From positions 62,001 to 126,000 of the forward strand of contig NZ_BJXB01000002.1 of the NCBI RefSeq assembly GCF_007990775.1: 64,000 nt of DNA. The letters are read 5' to 3'. The stretch is from Deinococcus cellulosilyticus NBRC 106333 = KACC 11606 (GTDB lineage: Bacteria; Deinococcota; Deinococci; Deinococcales; Deinococcaceae). Position numbers and translations under genes: made by a program. Shown here piece by piece: positions 19,484 through 28,926 of the stretch (its first letter is position 1; each line of letters begins with the position of its first letter). The notes under the pieces are model-generated. The model saw only the letters and a list, made by a program, of their open reading frames with translations, made no database searches and was not told where the DNA came from.

Positions 19484-20800
19484 ATGACTCAACTCACCCA
19501 GGGACAACGTGCTCAGTTGCCCCAGTTCACCTCCAGCCTGAACCTCACCATCGGCATTGGGATTCAGGGGGCAGGAATGACCTTTGATGTGTCCTGCTTC
19601 GGGGTGGATCAGAATGACCAGCTGTCAGATGACCGCTATTTTGTGTTTTACAACCAGAAAAGCTCTCCAGAAGGTGCCCTCAAACTCCTGGGCAGCCAGC
19701 AGGGGGATCTGGAACAGTTTCAGGTGGACCTCTCTCGCCTCCCTTCCAGCATCAGGAAACTGGTTTTTGCTGTCACCATCGATGGCAATGGCGTGATGTC
19801 CCAGATTCAGGGGGGCCATTTCCGCATTCTGGAAGGGGGGCAGGAAAAAGCCCGCTTCAACTTTGCAGGGCAGAATTTCGGGCAGGAGAAAGCTGTCATT
19901 GTGGCTGAGATCTACCTCAAAGATGTCTGGCGTGTTCTGGCCCTGGGTCAGGGGTTCGCCGGGGGCCTCAGTGCCCTGCTGAAAAATTATGGAGGTCAGG
20001 AAGCGGATGAGCCTGCCTCTCCCCCACCCACTCCACCTGCTCCAACCCCTCCTGCATCTCAGCCAGCGAAACCTGCTGTGAACCTCAACAAGGGAGTGAT
20101 TCTGGAGAAGAAAGTCCAGGAGAAGGCTCCCGGTCTGGTCAGTCTGGTCAAAACCGTCAATGTGATTCTGGAGAAAAAGCAGATCGCAGATGTGGTGGTC
20201 AAAGTGGTGATGGTGATGGACGCCTCGGGCAGCATGACCTCGAGTTACCAGAATGGCACCGTGCAGGCCGTGGTGGACCGGGTGGGTGTGGTCGCCATGC
20301 GTCTGGACGATGATGGTGCCCTGGAAACCTGGTTCTACTCCGACAACCACAAACAGACTCCAGATGTCACCCTGGACAGCATCCACAATTACGTGAAGAA
20401 CAACGTCAAAGGGGCTTTTCTGCAGATCTTCAAGGGTCTGGGGGTGGGCAACAACGAACCCCCCATCATGCGCACGCTGGTGGACCGCCACAAGAATTCC
20501 ACCCAGCCTGTGCTGGTGGTCTTCATCACCGATGGTGGGATCTACAAAACCGAGGAGATCACTCGCATCCTGAAAGACTGCTCCCATCACCCGATCTTCT
20601 GGCAGTTCATCGGGGTGGCCGGACAGAATTACGGGGTACTCGAGAAGCTGGATGACCTCCCAGGACGCGTGGTGGACAATGCAGATTTCTTCGCGGTGGA
20701 TGACCTCAGGCACATCTCGGATGACCAGTTGTTCGAACGGATGCTGAATGAATTGCCTGCATGGCTGAGGGCAGCAAAAGAAAAAGGGATTCTCAGGTAG
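19484..20800 (+). CDS. TerD-domain/vWA fusion protein
   Basis: A 438-residue protein. Residues about 18-180 match the TerD tellurium-resistance/stress fold (LNLTIGIGIQ...FDVSCFGVDQNDQLSDDRYFVFYNQ, with Asp-rich calcium sites). A Pro-rich linker (about 188-208) follows, then a von Willebrand A domain with MDASGSMTSSY (about 248), as in TerF-like proteins. The start has an ideal AAGGAGG. In the Ter system TerD and vWA parts usually cooperate with TerB/TerC, none of which are here. A long hairpin terminator (20814-20841) follows. Confidence 0.88.
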   Translation: MTQLTQGQRAQLPQFTSSLNLTIGIGIQGAGMTFDVSCFGVDQNDQLSDDRYFVFYNQKSSPEGALKLLGSQQGDLEQFQVDLSRLPSSIRKLVFAVTIDGNGVMSQIQGGHFRILEGGQEKARFNFAGQNFGQEKAVIVAEIYLKDVWRVLALGQGFAGGLSALLKNYGGQEADEPASPPPTPPAPTPPASQPAKPAVNLNKGVILEKKVQEKAPGLVSLVKTVNVILEKKQIADVVVKVVMVMDASGSMTSSYQNGTVQAVVDRVGVVAMRLDDDGALETWFYSDNHKQTPDVTLDSIHNYVKNNVKGAFLQIFKGLGVGNNEPPIMRTLVDRHKNSTQPVLVVFITDGGIYKTEEITRILKDCSHHPIFWQFIGVAGQNYGVLEKLDDLPGRVVDNADFFAVDDLRHISDDQLFERMLNELPAWLRAAKEKGILR

Positions 20801-20813
20801 AAAATTTTGTCCT

Positions 20814-20841
20814 GAAGGGGCGAGGCGTGCCTCGCCCCTTC
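20814..20841 (+). terminator. Terminator after the TerD-vWA gene
   Basis: GAAGGGGCGAGGC and GCCTCGCCCCTTC form a perfect 13-pair stem with a two-base centre. The T run behind it is weak. Confidence 0.8.
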
Positions 20842-20958
20842 ACATTTACAACTCCTGCAAACCTCACAGACCTGATGACATCAAAATGTTAAGAGAATGG
20901 GGGCCATCGCCCACACGATTTCACTGCCATGAAAGGGACAAAGAACCCGAATGGACAG

Positions 20959-21015
20959 GTGGTTTACCTGTCGTTCACCTGTGCAGATAAACGGTGAACC
21001 TCATGCGTAAACCAC
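20959..21015 (+). promoter_or_regulatory. Nested inverted repeat upstream of sucC
   Basis: Outer arms GTGGTTTAC (20959-20967) and GTAAACCAC (21007-21015) enclose inner arms GTTCACC (20973-20979) and GGTGAAC (20993-20999). All pairings are perfect. It may be a cruciform-forming operator pair or a structured RNA if transcription starts further upstream. Confidence 0.55.
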
Positions 21016-21101
21016 TGGCGATGTTGTCCTGATGCAGTGACAGCAAGATCGACGTGTCAGGTGGAAGTATACATGCAGACTGTCACATCCCGAGTAACGT
21101 G

Positions 21102-21132
21102 GTTAACCGGGGTTAACTTTTCACTGTATACT
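21102..21132 (+). promoter_or_regulatory. Palindrome and -10 box of sucCD
   Basis: GTTAACC (21102-21108) and GGTTAAC (21111-21117) are separated by two bases and lie where a -35 element would be; TATACT is at 21127-21132. A dimeric regulator is likely. Confidence 0.6.
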
Positions 21133-21180
21133 CCGGGATGGAACAAGCGCACTTGGGTCAAGGCCCTAAGGAGGAACATT

Positions 21181-22322
21181 TTGAAACTCCACGAATACCA
21201 AGGTAAAGAACTGCTGCGGCGTTTCGGCGTCAACGTGCAGGACGGCAAAGTCGCCTACACGCCCGACGAAGTTCGCCAGATTGCTCAGGAATACGGTCAG
21301 GCTGTGGTCGTCAAGGCCCAGGTCCACGTCGGCGGACGTGGCAAAGCCGGTGGTGTGAAGTTCAGCCCCACCCCTGACAAAGCGTATGAAAACGGCCAGA
21401 AAATTCTCGGCATGGACATCAAGGGTCTGACCGTGAAGAAGGTGCTCGTCACCAAAGCCGTGGACATCGACAAAGGCAAAGAATACTACGTCGGCATGAT
21501 CGTGGACCGCAACGTGCAGTCCTACACCCTGATGGCCTGCGCCGAGGGTGGCATGGAAATCGAGGAACTCGCTGTCGAGAAGCCCGAAGCCATCATCAAG
21601 CACCGCGTGGACCCCGTTGCCGGCCTGCGCCCTTACGAGGCCCGCGAAATTGCCCTCAAGGCAGGCTTTGAAGGCAACCTCAACAAACTGGCCGACATGA
21701 TGGTCAAGATGAGCAAGGCTGCTTTCGAACTCGATGCCAACCTGGTGGAAATCAACCCCCTGTTCGTCGGCGAAGACGGAATTCCGCTTGCCCTCGACAC
21801 CAAGTTCGACGTGGACGACAACGCCATGTACCGCCACAAGGACCTCGCCGACTGGCGCGAACTGGAAGCCGAACACCCCCTGGAAATTGAAGCCAGCAAC
21901 TACGGTTTCGCCTACGTGAAACTCGAAGGCAACGTGGGCGTGCTTGGAAACGGTGCAGGCATCGTGATGACCTCCCTGGACGTGGTGAACCGCGCCGGGG
22001 CCAAACCTGCGAACTTCCTGGACATCGGTGGTGGCGCCCGCGCCGACATCGTGTACAACGCTGTGAAACTGGTCTCCAAGGACACCGACGTGAAAGCCAT
22101 CTTCATCAACATCTTCGGGGGCATCACCCGCGCTGATGAGGTGGCCAAAGGCGTGATTCAGGCCCTGAAAGATGGCATCCTCACCAAGCCCGTACGCATG
22201 CGCATTGCCGGTACCGCCGAGGAAGAAGCCAAATCACTCCTGGCCGAAGTCAACAGCGACCTGATCCAGATGTACCCCGACATGTTCCAGGCTGCAGAAG
22301 CTGCCGCCCAGGAGGCCAACAA

Positions 22323-22326
<4 letters not shown>
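21181..22326 (+). CDS. sucC: Succinyl-CoA synthetase, beta subunit
   Basis: A 381-residue subunit of the TCA-cycle enzyme that converts succinyl-CoA to succinate while making ATP or GTP. It opens with the family start KLHEYQGKELLRRFGV and has the ATP-grasp residues (VVKAQVHVGGRGKAGGV) and the VEINPL signature, with GGITR in the C-terminal domain. The start is TTG at 21181, with AAGGAGG six bases upstream; any longer frame lacks conservation. It overlaps sucD by four bases (ATGA). Confidence 0.97.
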
Positions 22327-23228
<902 letters not shown>

Positions 23229-23242
23229 GCTATAACGCTCAC

Positions 23243-23272
23243 AGAAGACAGGGAGTCCCCCTGTCTTCTTTT
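23243..23272 (+). terminator. Terminator of sucCD
   Basis: AGAAGACAGGG (23243-23253) pairs with CCCTGTCTTCT (23259-23269), followed by T's. Confidence 0.9.
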
Positions 23273-23366
23273 GCATTGAAAGAGCTTTCAGAGTAAATTG
23301 AAACCAGACTTCATATCACTGTGCATCCTGACTGATCGCCACTGGTCTTCAGCAGTCTCACCCAGT

Positions 23367-23386
23367 CATTACAGCCTGTTGTAATG
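23367..23386. promoter_or_regulatory. Inverted repeat upstream of the SRPBCC gene
   Basis: CATTACA and TGTAATG flank six bases, about 70 bases before the ATG at 23457. This is operator-like, but no regulator gene is adjacent. Confidence 0.45.
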
Positions 23387-23456
23387 TTCTGGAAAGACCC
23401 CATTTTATAAGCTTGCCTTAATCCATACGGCATCTGAGTCCGGGAGGGAACCGACC

Positions 23457-23930
23457 ATGCACATCTGCACCTATGAAGCACAAACCCAGGCGTCAAAAGA
23501 AGCCCTCTGGCAGCTCTGGACCCAGGCAAAACACTGGCCCACCTGGGACACCGACCTTGCTTCTGCAGAGCTGTCCGGTCCTTTCCGTCAGGGGGTCACC
23601 GGAACCCTGAATTACAAAGATGGCACTTCGAGAACGTTTACGGTCATCAAGTGCGAAATGCTTGAGAGCTTCGTGCTGCAAATCCCCTTTGTCAAAGGGG
23701 TGGACCTGATTGTCAAACGGGACCTCAAACAGAATGGCACTGAATTGAAATTCCAGCAGGAACTGTCTTTCACGGGTGCACCATTCGCCAAGATGATGCA
23801 AAAGGGCAAGAAAGAGCCCATCACACGGGCCACCCTTAAGCAGATGGAGGTGCTCATTCAACTGCTCGAAGGGCAGTACTCTCCTTTTAAAGAAGGTACA
23901 GGTAGCGGCAATCCACAGACTGTCCGTTGA
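23457..23930 (+). CDS. SRPBCC-fold protein (polyketide cyclase/START-like)
   Basis: A 157-residue protein whose first half reads like the SRPBCC ligand-binding fold: a strand, then QASKEALWQLWTQAKHWPTWDTDL, which is the typical start helix, followed by alternating strands. Members bind hydrophobic ligands or act as cyclases; no ligand can be predicted. RBS GGGAGGG is upstream. It stands alone between two terminators. Confidence 0.8.
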   Translation: MHICTYEAQTQASKEALWQLWTQAKHWPTWDTDLASAELSGPFRQGVTGTLNYKDGTSRTFTVIKCEMLESFVLQIPFVKGVDLIVKRDLKQNGTELKFQQELSFTGAPFAKMMQKGKKEPITRATLKQMEVLIQLLEGQYSPFKEGTGSGNPQTVR

Positions 23931-23938
23931 ACATCATG

Positions 23939-23968
23939 AAAAAGCCCTGCAAATTTGCAGGGCTTTTT
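23939..23968 (+). terminator. Terminator
   Basis: A perfect stem centred on AAATTT (AAAAAGCCCTGC / GCAGGGCTTTTT) follows the SRPBCC gene. Confidence 0.9.
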
Positions 23969-24040
23969 CATTTGGAGGCAGGATCGGCCCGCCTCCCAGG
24001 CTGACTTTTCTGGAAAGTCAACTGCAAGATCAAGCGCACC

Positions 24041-24074
24041 ACAAAGGAGCACTGGTCAACCAGTGCTCCTTTGT
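24041..24074. terminator. Long perfect hairpin, terminator for the leftward lipoprotein gene
   Basis: Two 16-base arms (ACAAAGGAGCACTGGT and its complement) with a two-base centre. A shorter hairpin (TGACTTT / AAAGTCA, 24002-24020) lies next to it. Confidence 0.8.
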
Positions 24075-24083
24075 AATTCACAA

Positions 24084-24671
24084 TCAATTGAAAGCGATGT
24101 CTTCAGTGGTGATTTGTTCAATCGAGCAACGGTTGTAAACCTTGAAGGAATTGGTTGAGACAAATGTGGCTCTGGTTCCATCGGCGGTGGCCTGCACCCA
24201 TCCCTTAAACGCTCCCAGAGGCTGTTGATTTCCCACCGAGACAATCTTGATCTTGTCCTCCCCTTTGGGAACCACCACAATTCCCTGTTTGCCCACCTGG
24301 GCAGGAAGTGGGTTGTTGTTGCTGGTGTCTGCCTTGAACACAAAAGAGTATGATGTGGCATTGCTGTTCAGTTGATTGGCTGGAACTGAAGTCTTGAAGC
24401 CAGGGTCCACCTTCCCAAGGGTTGTGCTGTAAAGTCCAAGTTCTGCGGAATCCAGATCGGCGTTGGTATTGAATCTCAGAGCCACCAGGGTCGTTGTGAT
24501 GGAAGGTGTATTGCTGTTCAGGGGTTCAACATTGTCACAGCCGACGTACTCGCCACCTGCGGTTCGGTACTCGGTTCTGATGTCCATGCTGCTGGTCAAA
24601 GTCAGAATCAAAGCGTTGCTGCAAGCAGCGAGGGCAAGTGTTCCAAACAGGGGTAAAAGCCACTTTTTCAT
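24084..24671 (-). CDS. Putative lipoprotein of unknown function
   Basis: A 195-residue protein with a lipoprotein signal (MKKWLLPLFGTLALAACS, Cys at residue 17). The mature part is Ser/Thr/Asn-rich and likely beta, with two cysteines that could pair (YVGCDN and NRCSI). No family is recognised. GGAGG lies upstream; I chose the second of two ATGs because the first is too close. A long terminator hairpin follows. Confidence 0.75.
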   Translation of the reverse strand: MKKWLLPLFGTLALAACSNALILTLTSSMDIRTEYRTAGGEYVGCDNVEPLNSNTPSITTTLVALRFNTNADLDSAELGLYSTTLGKVDPGFKTSVPANQLNSNATSYSFVFKADTSNNNPLPAQVGKQGIVVVPKGEDKIKIVSVGNQQPLGAFKGWVQATADGTRATFVSTNSFKVYNRCSIEQITTEDIAFN

Positions 24672-24894
24672 GAGCATCCTCCAGGTTCAATTGCTGGCAG
24701 CATCCACTTCAGCAGCACAAATCTATGCTTGTTTTCAGATTTGTACTGCTGATTCAGGGCTCCAGCCATGAAGTCAGGTCAAAACCTTATGGCCTCAGTT
24801 TGCCCCATCGGGCAGGTTTTTCCATTAGACTGCCGTTCACATCCGTTTTAGGAACCCTTTACCAAAGATTAAGTCTCAGAGGCATCATTGATTT

Positions 24895-26070
24895 TCAGTC
24901 CTGCTTGTCCAGCATCTGGTGGATGGTGTTGAGAAGTTCCCCATTGTCCTGCGCCAGCTCCCAGAACATCACTCCTTGTAGGCCACGTGCCTTGCCGTAA
25001 AACACTTTTGAGCGAATGGATCGGGGATTCTCGTATGTGATGAATTCTCCACTGTCTGGGTTGAACAGGTAGGGCACTTCGGCTTCAAGATGGTAGAAAG
25101 GCTCAAAGCCACTTTCTGGGACAAGATATTTGTCGATCAGGTTTCTGTAGCTGAGATCCACATCAGAGAATTCGCCGGGATTGGGCTGGTACAGTCCGTT
25201 GTTGTCCCGGTTCACCCCTCTCCACATCCGGCCATAGAAGGGCAAGCCAAGCACCAGTTTCTCAGGAACTACACCCAGTCTCAAAGCAGTCTGAACGGTC
25301 AGGTGGGTGCTGTACTGCAGGTCGAAAGGTGCACCCTCTACAGCGAAGAGGTTGTTGTGAAAGGTGGTTACAGGACCCACCTCTCCTGTGAAGTCATAGG
25401 TCATCAGGTTGATGCGTTCCAGAATCTCTGACAGGTCTTTCAGGTGCAGGTCATTTGTGATGCGTTTTGGTGCTGCTGCAACTGCAATGGAAAGTTCATA
25501 GTGCTGGCCTGTGTCCTGCGACAGAAGGTCGAGGGCCACTCGAAATTCCTGCATCAGCAAAGTGAAGTTCTGTGCATCCTCTGGATGGTGCAGGTTGCCT
25601 TCCAGACCTCCTTCAGTGGGATACTCCCAGTCCAGGTCAAATCCATCAAATATTCCGATGGCATTTTCTGGGTGGATGTCTGGGAAACTCCCCAGCAAAA
25701 ACTGGCTGATGGCTGAATCGATGAACCGGGCACGGCTTTCTGCAGTCTGGGCCATGGGACTGAAGTGCTGAGAAGCTCCCCATCCTCCAATGGAGATCAG
25801 GATCTTCAGGTGTGGATGCTGTTCCTTGAGGTGTTTCAGGGCGGCAAAATTGCCTCTGAGGCTCCCCTCCCCTGCTCCGAACTGGACCCCTGATTCCTGG
25901 TGCAGATCAAGTTGTGGATCTCCCAGAACACACAATCCATCTGCAGACACATGGGCAAATGCGTAATAGATGTGGGTCAGTTGATCTGCTGGAATCTGCT
26001 GCACAGGGTAAACAGGGGCTTTCCAGCTGGCGTAATAGGCGATCACCACAGGTTTTTGAAGATGTGTCAT
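24895..26070 (-). CDS. GH18 chitinase-like enzyme without signal peptide
   Basis: A 391-residue GH18 enzyme consisting of a catalytic barrel with no visible extra modules. It starts with VVIAYYASW, has the SIGGWGAS strand, and has FDGFDLDWEYP at about residue 130 with the complete DxxDxDxE acid set; MTYDF and MFWELAQD close the barrel. No start in the frame gives a signal peptide; ATG at 26070 just precedes the conserved part. It may act inside the cell on chito-oligomers, or be exported in another way. It lies apart from the secreted chitinases at 34-40 kb. Confidence 0.88.
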   Translation of the reverse strand: MTHLQKPVVIAYYASWKAPVYPVQQIPADQLTHIYYAFAHVSADGLCVLGDPQLDLHQESGVQFGAGEGSLRGNFAALKHLKEQHPHLKILISIGGWGASQHFSPMAQTAESRARFIDSAISQFLLGSFPDIHPENAIGIFDGFDLDWEYPTEGGLEGNLHHPEDAQNFTLLMQEFRVALDLLSQDTGQHYELSIAVAAAPKRITNDLHLKDLSEILERINLMTYDFTGEVGPVTTFHNNLFAVEGAPFDLQYSTHLTVQTALRLGVVPEKLVLGLPFYGRMWRGVNRDNNGLYQPNPGEFSDVDLSYRNLIDKYLVPESGFEPFYHLEAEVPYLFNPDSGEFITYENPRSIRSKVFYGKARGLQGVMFWELAQDNGELLNTIHQMLDKQD

Positions 26071-26365
26071 GCCTGCATCTGAACATGGCTGGCTTTGACA
26101 TGCAAAGCAGCAATCTGACAGTTTGATGGTTTGGGCCACAAATGCTGATGGCTGTCTGGATGTGATACCACTTGCGGAGTTTCGCCAGTGCTTTTTTGCA
26201 AAAGTGTTACACATTGGAAGGGGTTTCAGGCTGGATCAGCGTCTGGTTCAATCGTGTATAAGGGCTTCCCCCGGGTTTCAAAAATTGTATACACCGTGTT
26301 AGATTGCACTCACTCAAAAATTCATGTGCAGACCTGATCAAAGGTGCTGTCAAAGGAGAAATGTT
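26071..26365. other. Intergenic region between divergent genes
   Basis: GTGTATA and TATACAC arms occur near 26254-26294 about 30 bases apart, and TAGATT is a possible -10 of the protease gene. Otherwise I see nothing. Confidence 0.35.
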
Positions 26366-27181
26366 GTGATCAAACTGCGTTCACTCATGGCCCTCGCTCT
26401 TGCTGCCACTGCCCTCACAGCCTGTGGTTCTGTGGGCACACCCGAAGCCGCCGCAGAAAACAGCAACAATGAAGTGGCCCCCCAGATCGTCTATGGGACG
26501 GTCAGTGCTGTGGGCAGCCGTCCTTACATGGTGGCTGTACAGCGCTCCAGTTACCTCACCCGCAACTGGTGTGGAGGAAGCCTGATTGCCAGCAACTGGG
26601 TGATGACTGCAGCCCACTGCGTGAAGGGCTTCAGTGCCTCTGGCATCAAGGTCCGTGCAGGGGTGTACAACCTTGCAAACTCCAGCGAAGGTCAAACCGT
26701 CAGTGTTTCGAACATCTACATCCACCCCAGTTATTCCAATGTGGGCTACGGGTATGACATTGCTCTGCTGAAACTGTCTGCCAATGTGACCCACCAGTAC
26801 GCATCCCCAGGGGCCATTCCCAGCAGCACAGTGGATTCCACGCTGGTTCAATCAGGTCAGATGGCCACCGTGTCTGGATGGGGCATCACCGAGTACGGCT
26901 CCTCTTCCAACCAGCTTCGCGAAGTGACCATTCCCATCACTCCAGATGGGTCCCAGTGTGGAGGCACCCCTGCCAACACCATCTGTGGACCTTACTACCA
27001 GGGCAAGGATTCCTGCAATGGGGACAGCGGTGGTCCTCTGGCCCGCCGTTACAACAACCGCAACTACATTCTGGGCATCGTGAGCTATGGACCTGAGGAA
27101 TGCAGAGGTGAAGGTGTCTATACCCGTGTGGGCAAGTACGCCAGCTGGATTCAGAGCATTTCCGGTGTCTCCGCACAGTAA
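26366..27181 (+). CDS. Trypsin-like serine protease, predicted lipoprotein
   Basis: A 271-residue S1-family protease. The start is GTG at 26366 with AAAGGAG seven bases upstream. A lipoprotein signal (LMALALAATALTAC, Cys about residue 20) is followed by a short linker and the domain starting IVYGTVSAVGSRPYMV. The triad is visible: His in TAAHC, Asp in YDIALLKL, Ser in CNGDSGGP. The residue six before the serine is a serine/aspartate-type pocket (KDSCNGDSGGP), which suggests trypsin-like cutting. It would be surface-anchored. Confidence 0.92.
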   Translation: MIKLRSLMALALAATALTACGSVGTPEAAAENSNNEVAPQIVYGTVSAVGSRPYMVAVQRSSYLTRNWCGGSLIASNWVMTAAHCVKGFSASGIKVRAGVYNLANSSEGQTVSVSNIYIHPSYSNVGYGYDIALLKLSANVTHQYASPGAIPSSTVDSTLVQSGQMATVSGWGITEYGSSSNQLREVTIPITPDGSQCGGTPANTICGPYYQGKDSCNGDSGGPLARRYNNRNYILGIVSYGPEECRGEGVYTRVGKYASWIQSISGVSAQ

Positions 27182-27200
27182 ATTCTGGTTCTCGGATCTG

Positions 27201-27228
27201 CAAACTCCCATCAACAGATGGGAGTTTG
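27201..27228 (+). terminator. Terminator of the protease gene
   Basis: CAAACTCCCATC and GATGGGAGTTTG form a 12-pair stem with AACA loop; T-rich sequence follows. Confidence 0.85.
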
Positions 27229-27249
27229 TGCTTTTCTCTCATCTGATCA

Positions 27250-27268
27250 CTTGATAATCAAGTATCAT
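27250..27268 (+). promoter_or_regulatory. Palindrome and -10 box of the ZnuA-like gene
   Basis: CTTGATAATCAAG (27250-27262) is a perfect palindrome around one base and touches TATCAT (27263-27268), 8 bases before the ATG. The TGATA...TATCA wording resembles Fur-family boxes. Confidence 0.55.
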
Positions 27269-27276
27269 TAATCGGT

Positions 27277-28161
27277 ATGAAACGTGCCGTTCTTTTTCTG
27301 ATCGCTCTGGGTGCAAGTGCCCATGCCAAAACAAACGTGGTGGTGACCATCCAGCCCTACTACAGCATCATCAAGAACATTGCTGGAGACCGGGCAGAGG
27401 TCACCCGCATGGTGCCTGTTGGAGCCAGCCCTGAAACCTTTTCTCCTGCGCCTGCCGACATCAAAACACTTTCAAGAGCCCAGCTGGTTTTCATGAATGG
27501 TCTGGGCCTCGATGAATGGCTGACCGGGGTCATCAAGAACAGCGGAACAAAGGCAAAAGTGCTGGAGTTTGGTGAGGTGCTGAAGTTTAAACCCATCCTG
27601 GCTGAAGAGCACGCCGGAGAAACCGAAGAAGAACATCACGATGAGCACGGCCATGAAGGCACCGATCCTCACATTTTTCTGGATGCCAGCCTGATGGCAC
27701 TTGCCGCCACCCGCGCAGGCGCGGAGCTTGCCAGAGTCGACCCCAAAAACGCTGCTTACTACCAGCAACGGGCGAAAGCTGAAAACCAGAAGCTGCTGAA
27801 ACTGCATGCGGAGTTGAAGTCCACCCTGGGTCAGGTCAAAGGACAGAACATCGTCACCTTTCATGGGGCTTTCAACTATTTTGCACGGGCTTACGGACTG
27901 AAAGTGGCTGCGGCCATTGAGCCCTTCCCCGGAAAAGAGCCCAGTGCCCGCTACGTCACAGATGTGGTCAAACTGATCCGCAGCAAGAAGGTCAAAGCGG
28001 TCTTTGCAGAACCTCAGCTTCCCGAAACTGCAGCAAAAACCATTGCTGAAAGCGCTGGCGTGAAGCTCTTTGTTCTTGACCCTGAAGGAAGCAAACTGAG
28101 CAGCGACTACTATGGCATGATGCGGTACAACAGGGACACCCTGCTCAAAGCCCTGAAGTAA
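27277..28161 (+). CDS. znuA: Metal-binding ABC transporter substrate-binding protein, ZnuA-like
   Basis: A 294-residue periplasmic-type binding protein with a signal peptide (AVLFLIALGASAHA). It has the cluster-9 pattern VVTIQPYYSIIKNIAG, a His/Glu-rich loop (EEHAGETEEEHHDEHGHEG, about 110-128), DPHIFLD, FHGAFNYFARAYGL and EPQLP. The loop is typical of zinc binders (ZnuA); manganese is possible. No ATPase or permease gene is nearby, so the partner subunits must be elsewhere. A likely leaderless promoter overlaps a palindrome. Confidence 0.9.
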   Translation: MKRAVLFLIALGASAHAKTNVVVTIQPYYSIIKNIAGDRAEVTRMVPVGASPETFSPAPADIKTLSRAQLVFMNGLGLDEWLTGVIKNSGTKAKVLEFGEVLKFKPILAEEHAGETEEEHHDEHGHEGTDPHIFLDASLMALAATRAGAELARVDPKNAAYYQQRAKAENQKLLKLHAELKSTLGQVKGQNIVTFHGAFNYFARAYGLKVAAAIEPFPGKEPSARYVTDVVKLIRSKKVKAVFAEPQLPETAAKTIAESAGVKLFVLDPEGSKLSSDYYGMMRYNRDTLLKALK

Positions 28162-28174
28162 TAATTCAGCAACA

Positions 28175-28204
28175 AAAAAGAGCATCCCATGGGATGCTCT
28201 TTTT
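28175..28204. terminator. Bidirectional terminator
   Basis: Perfect 15-pair stem centred on CCATGG with A and T runs on both sides, between converging genes. Confidence 0.95.
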
Positions 28205-28224
28205 ACAGTTCAAATCGGTTTCAA

Positions 28225-28851
28225 TCAGGCGAAGCGGGTGATGCGCTCGACGCTGTGACGGTGGTGGGGATGGCCTTCCTGAGCGGCTTTACCGACAGGC
28301 AGGATGGCAGCAATCTGCACATGGGCAGGCAGGCCGAGCAGTTCCTTGACTTTGCCAGGCTCAAATCCCAGCATGGGCACGCTGTCGTATCCGAGGCCAC
28401 GGGTGGCAATCAGGAGGTAACCCAGCACAATGTTGGCCTGGGTGTTGGCCCATGCAGCGCGGGCTTCCACAGACTGGGAACCGAAAGCGCCCTCAAAGGT
28501 CTGGCGCTGGCGGGCCTTGCCTTCCTCACCGTATGCGGGGTGAGAGGTTTCTTCAGCAGTGGCGAGCACGTCTTCCATGTCGCTGTAGATCACGATGGTG
28601 TAGGGGGCAGAGGTGACCTGGGTCTGACCGTAAGCAGCGGCCTGAAGTTTTTCTTTCACTTCGGGGGTTTCGACGACCACGAAACGCCAGGTCTGGGCGT
28701 TCCATGCACTGGGGGCGAGGCTGGCCAGACGCAGGATTTCCAGCAGGTCTTCTTTGGGCATGGTGGGTTCGAACTTGCGAATGCTGTGACGGGTCTCGAT
28801 GGCTTCTTTGACGGTGAGGGTGCGGGTCAGGGTATTGTTCAAATCGCTCAT
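28225..28851 (-). CDS. Nitroreductase-family flavoprotein
   Basis: A 208-residue FMN-dependent reductase. The family start is IETRHSIRKFEP, followed by LEILRLASLAPSAWNAQTWRFVVV and a later GLGYDSVPMLGF. Substrates may be nitro compounds, quinones or similar; they cannot be predicted. TACTAT lies 6 bases before the ATG, so the mRNA is likely leaderless. It is divergent from an HxlR-type regulator gene 75 bases away, the usual arrangement for a regulated reductase. Confidence 0.92.
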   Translation of the reverse strand: MSDLNNTLTRTLTVKEAIETRHSIRKFEPTMPKEDLLEILRLASLAPSAWNAQTWRFVVVETPEVKEKLQAAAYGQTQVTSAPYTIVIYSDMEDVLATAEETSHPAYGEEGKARQRQTFEGAFGSQSVEARAAWANTQANIVLGYLLIATRGLGYDSVPMLGFEPGKVKELLGLPAHVQIAAILPVGKAAQEGHPHHRHSVERITRFA

Positions 28852-28857
28852 AAGTTC

Positions 28858-28920
28858 ATAGTAGTATGTTTTTTAAATTGTTATGTGACTTATATTGCAT
28901 TCCCCAAAGTGCGCTATACT
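28858..28920. promoter_or_regulatory. Divergent leaderless promoters
   Basis: TACTAT (28858-28863, minus strand) and TATACT (28915-28920, plus strand) each lie 6 bases before a start codon. The short AT-rich stretch between them probably holds the HxlR operator. Confidence 0.65.
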
Positions 28921-28926
28921 GATGGT

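Larger units (their letters stand above)
20842..21180 (+). other. Control region and leader of sucCD
   Basis: No gene is seen. The stretch holds a nested inverted repeat (20959-21015), a gapped palindrome (21102-21117), a -10 box (21127-21132) and the AAGGAGG ribosome site (21168-21174). Confidence 0.65.
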
